DNA from: Protula sp. h YS-2021
Lineage: Eukaryota; Annelida; Polychaeta; Sabellida; Serpulidae
Length of the DNA stretch: 64,000 nt
Assembly: GCA_949752745.1 (NCBI GenBank)
Contig: OX457026.1
Coordinates: 31,272,411 to 31,336,410 of the forward strand
Reading direction: 5' to 3'
In this document: piece by piece, positions 55,976 to 64,000 of the stretch
Layout of the letters: each line of letters opens with the position of its first letter
How positions within the stretch are numbered: the first letter of the stretch is position 1
Made by a program: the position numbers and the translations under genes
Notes under the pieces: generated by a model
What the model saw: the letters and a program-made list of their open reading frames with translations, nothing else
What the model was told of the DNA's origin: nothing
Databases searched by the model: none

Positions 55976-56788
55976 AGTGGAAAAAAATTCTTTAAAAATT
56001 AAGCAATTGTGATGTCCCCGTCTACTTCGTCTCTGAAACAATTGATCTTCATTGATCTATTCACCAATACTGATCTTAGGAGAGACTGATCCGTAAACTA
56101 ATTGCAATTCTAAGTGGAGGACGATTCAGAAAATGATGTTTTTTACCCAGACTCCTTCTGCATTGCAGAGGGAGTCTGGGAATTTTGACATTGCATTGGA
56201 CATTGATGGATTTATTCAAGTATATAATGTTAACAAGCCTGCCGGATCTATCGATACCACAAGCATGTTAAAACAGGATGGACCTTACATAATTTTTGAA
56301 AATGAATTCCGACATTAGCTACAAGGTAATTTATTTGAGCTTCTACTTTCTTCTGTTTAAGTTAATGTTAATCGTCCTAAAATTCTAGCGTTGTGCTAGA
56401 GATTCGAAATCGAGAGAAAAAAATCGATTAAGTGATCATTCTGACGTCTATCAAACGTCCTTTTGAGATCACGACGTCTGTCGACGAATATTTAACATGG
56501 AAAATGAGATGCGTTTTGTCTTTTTTGTCGCGACTAAATCACGACGGCTGTCGAACGCTTGTGTCGATATATCTCTTTCATCAGCCCCCCCCCCCCCCCC
56601 ACTCCAATAAAAACTAAACAATTCGTCAGGTATTTAGGCATTAGAATATTTGTTAAGGGATGTATGTTTTTAAGTTTAAATAAATCATTTTTTTCAAGGC
56701 AAAGATTCTTGATGTTTGATTCCTGTTAAAATTCCATTTGATCAATGACTATGTCTTTTGTTTTCAATGATTCAATTTAAACAACAAT
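55976..56788. other. gene B intron 4, nothing definite
   Basis: Scattered GACGTC-rich words at 56440-56570 resemble the CCAGTAAACAT element. A C run lies at 56586-56600. Confidence 0.4.
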
Positions 56789-56898
56789 GAAAACAAAGTC
56801 ACACCTTGCAGGGCATTCTCAGAAAGAATGACCTGTGTACCGGGTCGTTATTTTTGAGAATGCCCTGCCTCACAAAAGAGGTGCGACTTTGTTTGCCT
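56789..56898. repeat. imperfect 110-bp inverted repeat
   Basis: Left arm AAACAAAGTCACACC and GCAGGGCATTCTCA pairs with right arm TGAGAATGCCCTGC and GGTGCGACTTTGTTT. MITE-like stem-loop in gene B intron 4. Confidence 0.75.
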
Positions 56899-57456
56899 CG
56901 TTCTTCAAAATTAGTCATCGGAGAACATAAAAGAAGTGGACATTAAGAAACATGTAATGAATTTTTAAACTAAGGGCACATTTAAATGGGCCCGGTATGC
57001 ACTACCAATTTCCCTTTTCTTATGTGAAATGCAGAAATGGTGTCTATATGCCTTCCAGTTATGTAACATTTTTCTCTAATTGTGTGGTCAGTGGAAAACA
57101 ATATATGTACATTTAACGATCGGGTCGACGTCGCAACTCCAATCCACGTTTGGATCAACGTCGGGATATATATACTTAGCTGTTTGTTTGTTGTTTTTTG
57201 TTTTTGTTTGTTTGTTTCTTTTGTTTGGTGTTCCACGAGTATTTATCATCCGAATATCTTTGTTAAGAACATTGTTATATAATTAAAATAGACGTAAGAA
57301 TGTGGAATTTTATATTTATCTTGGAAAAAGTACTTTAAATTCCCAAAACAAAACGTTATTTCCTGTCTTTCTGAAATGTTTCTACATTAATGCAAACACT
57401 GACATTTTCTTCCATTATGTTCTTTAAATTGCATGTTTTGACCTGTCTGTTTACAG

Positions 57457-57569
57457 GAAAAGAGTGCTGAATATGGGCAGTGGTATAGATGATCTGGGGA
57501 TGATAAGTTGGGAGTTAGTTCTGTGCCTGCTAGTAGCTTGGCTCATGGTTTACTTGGCAACCATTAAAG
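57457..57569 (+). CDS. SLC6 transporter gene B, exon encoding TM4
   Basis: The exon follows ctgtttacag, completes an Arg codon and encodes KRVLNMGSGIDDLGMISWEL with the TM4 helix VLCLLVAWLMVYLATIK. The pattern VLxxSxGIxxxGxxxWxLxLCLxxAW is characteristic of SLC6 members. The donor is GTATGT, phase 1. Confidence 0.92.
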
Positions 57570-57805
57570 GTATGTGCATGTATGGATCCGAAATTTCCCT
57601 TTGGACTAGTGGAGAGTTTCGATTGATTTAAAGTGGTGCTGTGATACATTTTACACCAACGAATGGGCTTTCACATCCCTTCAAAACTCGAATATTAACC
57701 CAGGGTCATCCTTCCCATACAATGGCCTTTAATGTGGTCCGTTTTTATTGTTTGTTTGTTTTTGTTTTATTCGGCGTTTTAATAAGACGACCTCAATGAA
57801 TCGCC

Positions 57806-58092
57806 AACGCTTCCCATTCTTGTAAACAACACAACAATCGTCAACGTTTCCCATTCTTGGAAATATGCGTTGCTGTAACTCATATGCTATAGTGGACCGG
57901 GTGCATCCGGTCTTCATCATGGTCATGCTATTGTCGACAGAATCCTCTTCCAGCAAAGGGTATAGCGGCGCGGTATTGAGGGCCTTCAACTGCCTGTACA
58001 GTTCGCTTTGTTTTGATCACGAATCGCAACTTCCCATTCTTGTAAACATGCGTTGTCATAACATATGCTCTAGTGGACCTGGTGCATCCATC
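57806..58092 (+). repeat. local direct repeats before the TM5 exon
   Basis: Three related blocks share TTCCCATTCTTG and AACATGCGTTG; two also share ATATGCTCTAGTGGACCTGG and TGCATCC (57850-57912 and 58027-58090). The second ends about 37 bp before the TM5 exon. Confidence 0.75.
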
Positions 58093-58129
58093 ACAGTGCC
58101 TTCTATGGCATAAACATCGTCTGGAAAAG

Positions 58130-58263
58130 TGGTCTATTTCACGGCAACGTTTCCGTACATCATGCTGACGACACTGGTCATCCGTGGCTGCCTGCTTCCC
58201 GGAGCGCTGCAGGGCATTAAGTACTACCTGGTACCTAGCTGGCAGAGATTACTCGATGCGCAG
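58130..58263 (+). CDS. SLC6 transporter gene B, exon encoding TM5
   Basis: The translation [20 protein letters not shown] and [16 protein letters not shown] is the conserved SLC6 TM5 region, followed by WQRLLDAQ. The donor is GTTAAC after CAG, phase 0. The start is uncertain. The family has KGxxxSGK before VVYF, and the bases for SGK are present at 58119-58128, but a TAA in that frame (58111-58113) lies just upstream and there is no AG at the right place. An AG at 58128-58129 gives an in-frame join to the TM4 exon and is used here, which shortens the intracellular loop by a few residues. A lesion in this copy is an alternative. Confidence 0.8.
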
Positions 58264-58454
58264 GTTAACAAAACAAGAGAGCCAACAAACATTGCAAAGC
58301 TTGAGTTGTTCAAAAATGTCCACTGTTTCAAAATATCCTGGAAATATTTGTGTCTACGGAAATTGTCCCAAAGTGTCAGTATTGGTATAACAGGGGATCT
58401 GGACACCGTACGTCACAATGATAAAGAACTCCTTTCATCGCTCATCTGGAATGT

Positions 58455-58620
<166 letters not shown>

Positions 58621-58666
58621 TTAGTGTATGTATAAAAATTGAACATGTTAAACTTTTTATCAAACA

Positions 58667-58932
<266 letters not shown>

Positions 58933-59752
58933 TATTGGTTCTCACTTGCAAACGGTGTGGTGTGTGGGTACTGTTACCCGGACGACCCGTAGGTTCAGCC
59001 CAGTTTCACTCTGTGTTCATGTCAGTAACGTTTCGGTTTATTCAGTGTTTTCTGCTCAGGTTTTGTTTAGTTGAGCGTGTAGATCCATGCCTTTTTATAC
59101 AATCACGTGGATCAGTTAGTATTACATTTTGATTTGTTAATAACGGCGTATGCCTGCTCATTCAATAAAACCTTAAGCCAACAAAAACCAAACACTACTC
59201 CACTTATAAGACGTGTTCAAGCTGTGTTGTTTGCAATGTATTATTCAAGAAATAGCCCATTAAAGGAAATATTTTTGCGTTTTAATTTTTGTCAAGTGTT
59301 TAACATTTCACCACCGAAATAAGGTTCTAGTTGAATTATAAAGCAGTCTCATGGCAGAGGCTTTTAGTGGGTCGCAGAGGCTTTCAGTCCTCACCCGCGT
59401 CTCTTTCTTATAAGTTAAATTATAAATAAAGATTTAGATTACTGTTTATTTGTTACCCTAACTTGCAAGATGGGTTATCATCCTGTGGGTGGACGGAGGA
59501 GATGGTATAAGCAATTACCAACCAAGACCTTGGTACATCTCCGTGGTTTCGAGATTGCTATGAATGTTATATTTTCTCAATGCACTTCAGAAAGGCGGGT
59601 TTTACTGCCCCGTTTACAGGCCTGTCTAAAATAGAGGTCAACGAATTAAAAGCTTTCATAAGGTAAAATTACCGTCTTATTTGGTAAAACTCTTTTACTA
59701 ATGAAAGAGTAAAGAGTTCTCCACTCTAGCGTTGTCTTCTGCCCGGCCGTCT
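58933..59752. other. gene B intron 6, nothing seen
   Basis: Intronic sequence without supported feature. Short near-repeat GGCTTTTAGTGGGTCGCAGA/GGCTTTCAGTCC at 59359-59390. Confidence 0.4.
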
Positions 59753-59761
59753 CTTGCCCCT

Positions 59762-60776
59762 GGTTGTAGGACAAAATGGCAACGGACAAAATGGCAAGGG
59801 AAATAATGGCAACGGACATAAGGGCAAGCGGATATAATGGCAACGGACATAATAGCAAGCGGGCATAATGGCAAGCGGACATAATGGCAAAGTGCCAGGG
59901 CGGACAAAATGGCAACTGAAATAAAAAAGACGATATTTCAACTGAATTTTTATTCAACGCAATGGCATTTAATGACTTCATAAATAAACATAATTGAATT
60001 CATGTGTAATGCATCTATTTAGATAGTCACTTTACCAATCAGTTCACAGTTCTCATTTACTGCTATGGAACATTTCCCCGAGATTTTCCCTGAATGTTGT
60101 GGCCTGCTCAAGTAGAAACACAAGGAACGCAGGATGACTGCCCAGCTGGATGACTGCCCCCGGGCCACTATTTGTGCAGCCTAGGATGACTGCCCCACCG
60201 GCGCGCTGCCCCACCGGGAACCTTCACTATTATTTTTCATCTATCTGGATAGTTTTACTTTTATGAGACTTGAAACAAACCCATTAACTTATCAATCAGT
60301 CCTCTGATCAATCAACTTGTCGACTGAATACAAAAATGGGGCGGGGTCGGGTAAGAAGCATGGGGGTTCGAAAGGGAAGATTTAGCCAAGAAAAGTAAGG
60401 CTATCCAGACAGATGAAAAATAATTAGGAAGGCTATTGGTGGGGCAGTCATCCGTTCATCAATTTTTGGCCCCACTTTGTTTGTTTTATTCCAAGTAACC
60501 ACACAGTTAGAAGGTAGGCAAGATTCGAGCCGCCCCCCGCTTATACATGAGGTGGATGCACCGTAAACTAGTTGTTTTATAATGCGGTTAATCGAACATT
60601 TTTTTCATTTATTTTCATTTTTTCATTTTTTCTTAAGTTGCCATTTTATCCGCTTTGCCACTTTGTCATTATGTCCGCTTGCCATTATGCCCGATTGCCA
60701 TTATGTCCGCTTGCCATTTTGGCCGTTGCAATTATGTCCACTGCCATTATGTCTGTTGCCATTTTGTCCGTACCCC
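59762..60776. mobile_element. foldback element C with modular terminal repeats
   Basis: A 1015-bp element with an exact 9-bp target duplication CTTGCCCCT (59753-59761 and 60777-60785). The ends GGTTGTAGGACAAAATGGC and (complement of right end) GGGGTACGGACAAAATGGC open arms made of 15-16-bp units such as GGACATAATGGCAAC and GGACATAATGGCAAGC (left 59762-59925, right 60638-60776). No coding capacity; Pro/Leu/Cys-rich ORFs are translations of the units. Another foldback lies in its centre. Confidence 0.88.
60131..60468. mobile_element. foldback element D nested in element C
   Basis: The arms contain GGATGACTGCCCC units at the outside and a shared inner stretch (TTATTTTTCATCT, CTGGATAG) at 60232-60268 and 60391-60420. 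The left arm has several units and the right arm only one. Its ends and target duplication could not be fixed. Confidence 0.65.
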
Positions 60777-60785
60777 CTTGCCCCT

Positions 60786-61269
60786 TGGGGCACTGGGGGA
60801 ATGAGGCGCTGACGTTGATTGCCAACGATTCTGGTTGGACGAGAACTAGTCTGGACTACAGGTTCTGTAGTAAGAAAATTTTGTCTATAGGTTTCGCGAT
60901 TTAATGTACCTCACGGGAAACCTACATAAAAGTGGAAGATGAAACTTGCAGAGTCAAAGGTTGCCAGTATTTTTTCTGGCTACCTGGTAAATTTTCTGCT
61001 TGAAATTTATACATAAGGCCTGCTTGTCAATTTTTACTGGAAATTTCTCATACTGTTGCAGGGCATTACTTTATAATTTTAGTGACCCGGCCGGGGAATG
61101 AGAAGCAAGACCAATTTTTTCCTCGACTAATCGTCCTTTTGTTCTTTTTCTTTTTTTTTCTTGTTTTTTTGTTTTTTTGTTTTTAGGGAATTTTATTGTG
61201 CACAGCCATATTCGAGTATGCGCTGCGTGGGCATAAACTATAAGGAGCACTTACAATACAATATATATA
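60786..61269. other. gene B intron 6, T-rich sequence, nothing seen
   Basis: A T-rich run at 61125-61185. No feature supported. Confidence 0.4.
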
Positions 61270-61271
61270 TA

Positions 61272-61987
61272 CAGTGGAACCTCGGCATCGGACCACCTCC
61301 CTCTTGGGACCACCTCTGAATTAGGGCACATTCTTTTCGGTCCCGAATGCGCTCCATAGACTTAAATGGTTAAGAAAACTCCCAATTAGCACCTCCTCAG
61401 ATCGGCCCACTTCGGGCCGCTTTATTCGGTCCCGAGCCCTCAAAATGCCTGAGATCGGACCACTGTCAGTCAGTGGAGAATCCACTGTATTTTGCGGCAC
61501 ATTACTTACAACACTGAGCATGTTGCCGTCTTGGATATTGTTGCTAAGGATTCTGGTAGCAAGTGTGTAACCAGACAGGGGCTTAGTTTTATTATCTATA
61601 CTTTTGTACCTTGTTTAAACAATATCGGCTGACAATATACACACCCGAGAGACATCTTAATTTATGTGGTGCCTATTCTTTTAGTATTTAAGCCGACCCC
61701 AATGCCACCGAATTCATAATGACGATTCAATGTCAATTTAAGCACACAAAGGTAATTTAAATAAGAAAAAAATTGTTAAAACTTTCTCAAAATGGAAAAC
61801 AGAGAAAAAGTCAACAGAAAAAGAAAAGACATTAGTCTCAAAGATAAAATTGAGATAATTAATGTGTCTGGACATCAACCCGCAAAATTTTACCCAAGTA
61901 GGACCAAGTCTTCCAAATGGGACCACCTCTGAAATAGGGCACATTTTATCCGGTCCCAAGGGTGGTCCGATTTCAGAGGTTCCACTG
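61272..61987. mobile_element. Tc1/mariner- or pogo-like MITE with CAGTGGAACCTC ends
   Basis: The left end CAGTGGAACCTCGGCATCGG and the right end ...CAGAGGTTCCACTG are inverted and flanked by TA (61270-61271 and 61988-61989). Inside is a related inverted end (TCCACTG at 61491-61497, also followed by TA), so a smaller copy may be included. Shared words GGGACCACCTCTGAA and TAGGGCACATT recur in both halves. TA duplication and CAGT ends fit the Tc1/mariner/pogo group (family knowledge). Confidence 0.7.
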
Positions 61988-61989
61988 TA

Positions 61990-62258
61990 TGTGCATCTTT
62001 CACAAACGCGGCGTTTTCTAACAATAACTTATAAAAAAACGATTATGAGGAAAACAAACAAACATAACTTATAAATGTGTCACGACCATCTATCAATATA
62101 TCAAATCCGCTTCTAAGTTTAAAAACACTTCGCCAAAATAGGTCTATTTCAATTTTATCTTCCAATAATGTTTGCATGTCGCGTAATATCGTAATTTTGC
62201 GTTTCTAATAAACACGTTCTCGTGAAAATTTTCCTCATCGTGCTTTTGTTTATAACAG
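61990..62258. other. gene B intron 6, right end
   Basis: AT-rich, ending in the acceptor cttttgtttataacag. Nothing else seen. Confidence 0.4.
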
Positions 62259-62362
62259 GTCTGGTACGCTGCGGCTGTACAAGTCTTCTTTTCTGTCGGT
62301 CCTGGTCAAGGGTGCTTCATCACTATGTCCTCATACAACCTGTTCCACAATCGCTGCATACG
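62259..62362 (+). CDS. SLC6 transporter gene B, exon encoding TM6
   Basis: The exon encodes VWYAAAVQVFFSVGPGQGCF then ITMSSYNLFHNRC. TM6 contributes the unwound part of the substrate site. The family usually has FFSLGxAWGG or SxGxG there; this protein has GPGQGC, so the Trp and second Gly are replaced (Gln and Cys). SSYN-x-FHN is conserved. Donor GTAACA, phase 2, which joins the TM7 exon exactly (Arg codon split as CG|A). Confidence 0.92.
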
Positions 62363-62624
62363 GTAACAGTTTCAGTTTCAGTCTCACATTGCATCTTTGT
62401 TATCAACATATTTTACCTATAGATATCTTACCTATAGATATAAGAGATAAATATAGTACGGAAACAAAAGTTTAATGCGGCTGATCTGCCTTCTCGTTTT
62501 GCAGATGATTTAAATCCATCCTCTCGGTGGTAACAAATGCTTATCCCTGAACCTGATATTTTGGCTGTATTTTTCTACAATGAGTGTTGCTTCTGCAACA
62601 GCCTCACCATCTTTGCACCCTACC
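62363..62624. other. gene B intron 7, nothing seen
   Basis: Short repeats TTTACCTATAGATATCTTACC at 62412-62440 only. Confidence 0.4.
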
Positions 62625-63247
62625 TAGTAAACATTGCATCAATACTGGACAGACGTCGTATCCAATGTTTGGTTTATTATGGAAGTCTAAAAAGTGTCTA
62701 CCTTCCGACGTTCGATTGACGCTGATTACCCGTTGTATAATCAACATGGCGGAAAGGTTTCCAAATGGAAGTGGAAATAACGTCTATCTACCGACGTGGC
62801 ATAGAGGTTGGGAAAGCGACATTTAGAGACATCGAAAAAGCGACATAATATAGACGTAAGGAAACTGTTAATATAGAATCACCGCCTAGCCATCGACAAT
62901 CATAGTGTGGATATCCCTCAGCCACAGTACCCCCACCCTTGGGCATCCGCTTAAGCAGTATATGCATGAAGTCGATTTCCATGAATGTTTTCAAAAGAAG
63001 GATCCGAAGAACTTGAAATTCATAAATTTTACCTCATCGTTTTGGTCTAGTTTCTACCACTTCCGGTAAGCAATCACAGGAGTAGGTTGTTTTATAAGTT
63101 TGGACGCCTATACAACGTCGATTTTTCAACATCTGTTCAATGTTAATTTTCCAGCTTCTATTGAATGTTGCATCACAGATGCTGACGTCGTCATGTTGAC
63201 GTCAACACATTAAATCAACGTTGCAAGGACGTAGAAATGTTTACTGG
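62625..63247. mobile_element. non-autonomous element with CAGTAAACAT-type termini, copy 2
   Basis: A diverged copy of the element at 1737-2396. Shared words in the same order: GTAAACATTGC, ACAGACGTCGTATCC, CAAATGGAA, TGTCTATCT/CGTCTATCT, ATCATAG and a final TTTACTGG. It lies in gene B intron 7, not the intron used by copy 1 in gene A, so the two insertions are independent. Confidence 0.62.
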
Positions 63248-63329
63248 ATGGAATGACTTACTCTCGTATATAGAACCCCAACATTTGGAACACTTCATGT
63301 AGACTTTACAAGTTCATTGACAATTTCAG

Positions 63330-63454
63330 AGATGCTTTAATTACTGCCATTGTAAATTGCTGCACCAGTTTCTATGCCGGTTTTGCCGTTTTCAGCGTCA
63401 TGGGCTACATGTCACAGGAAATCGGCGTCGATATGCCAGATGTTGTGCAGGCAG
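63330..63454 (+). CDS. SLC6 transporter gene B, exon encoding TM7
   Basis: 125-nt exon after ttgacaatttcag, ending before GTGAGA. The translation NCCTSFYAGFAVFSVMGYM matches the gene A exon at 432-556 except for four substitutions in the exon (Ile/Val, Met/Leu, Met/Val, Ala/Ser). Frame and phase agree with the TM6 exon. It is the last exon of gene B in the window; TM8-TM12 must lie to the right. Confidence 0.93.
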
Positions 63455-64000
63455 GTGAGAGCATCGTGTTTCTAAGAACAGTATATTGGAAAACAGGATA
63501 AAACCATACATTTATGTGTACAAGATGTTGTGAGACAGGCACGAACAGCATATTTCAGTACCCGATGTTGTGAAAGCAGCATGTTTTAGAAATCAGATGT
63601 GGTACATTAATGTGAGAACAGCATGTTTTATGTGCCAGATGTTGTACAATCAGGTGAAAAGAACATGCTTCTGTGTACCTGATGTTGCGCAGTGTGGAAA
63701 GCCACACGTTTGTATGTTCTTGATGTTCTACAGACAGGTAAGAGCAACATGCTTAAATGTATCAGATGCTGTGAAATAAGGTGAGAACGGTTTGCTGAAA
63801 TGCACTAGTTTTGTTAGATGAACTAATCAACTAGACGTTGTGGAAGTGAGAACAAAATGTTTACAGGTGTTAGATGCTTCCAGTCAGGTAAGAACAACAT
63901 ATTTAAATGCAGCATATGTTGTACAGCCAGGTGAGGAAAGTATGCCCAATTTTAGCAGATGTTGTGAGGTCAAGTAACCGAAACTTGTTCACCTCATATA
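63433..64000 (+). repeat. diverged array derived from the exon/donor boundary of gene B
   Basis: About ten diverged units repeat the words AGATGTTGTGCAG and AGGTGAGAACA-like sequence, spaced about 40-65 bp. Several keep a donor-like AG|GTRAG: 63654, 63738, 63781, 63888 and 63931, besides the real donor at 63455. The same kind of array, with 42-bp units, is found after the homologous gene A exon. Confidence 0.85.

Noticed and set aside
59646..60904. Cys/Leu/Pro-rich ORFs with repeated CPLAIMS-like words on both strands
   Set aside because: They are readings of the 15-bp modules in the arms of foldback element C.

Overview
The window is nuclear DNA of an invertebrate animal. It is AT-rich, its genes have many introns with GT-AG boundaries (one GC-AG), and it is crowded with decayed transposons and tandem repeats. 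DIRS-type retrotransposons, tandem arrays built on AGGTCAAAG-like words and a tandem expansion of SLC6 transporters suggest a marine animal, perhaps a mollusc or another lophotrochozoan. That placement is inference; nothing here fixes the species.

Host genes. Two tandem, same-strand SLC6 (sodium/chloride-dependent neurotransmitter transporter) genes lie on the plus strand. Gene A enters from the left; seven exons (432-14432) encode TM7 to the C-terminus and stop. Gene B starts at 46241; eight exons (46241-63454) encode the N-terminus through TM7, and the gene leaves on the right. The TM7 exon is present in both, has the same length (125 nt) and phases, and differs at only 4 of about 42 residues, so they are close paralogs. 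The TM1 binding-site position that is Asp in monoamine transporters is Gly in gene B, which favours an amino-acid (glycine-type) transporter.

Retroelements. All large retroelements lie on the minus strand, antisense to the SLC6 genes. DIRS-like element 1 (4141-14216) fills the last intron of gene A and keeps inverted terminal repeats, an internal complementary region, gag, RT, RNase H and a tandemly duplicated tyrosine recombinase block. DIRS-like element 2 (about 20579-26424), between the genes, has no visible recombinase. A badly eroded relative of element 2 lies in intron 1 of gene B (about 47200-50455). A broken Ty3/gypsy-type element (28736-38074) carries gag, protease, RT, integrase with a chromodomain, an envelope-like gene, and two further accessory reading frames after env.

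Small elements. At least three foldback elements (19258-20077, 55228-55787, 59762-60776) have terminal inverted repeats that are themselves arrays of a unit of about 15 bp containing GGACATAA or GGACAAAA, and are flanked by 9-bp target-site duplications. Other MITE-like elements, minisatellites and microsatellites fill introns and intergenic space. One minisatellite is built from the splice-donor boundary of the TM7 exon and is present in both paralogs.

No rRNA, tRNA, CRISPR array or bacterial-type operon was seen.
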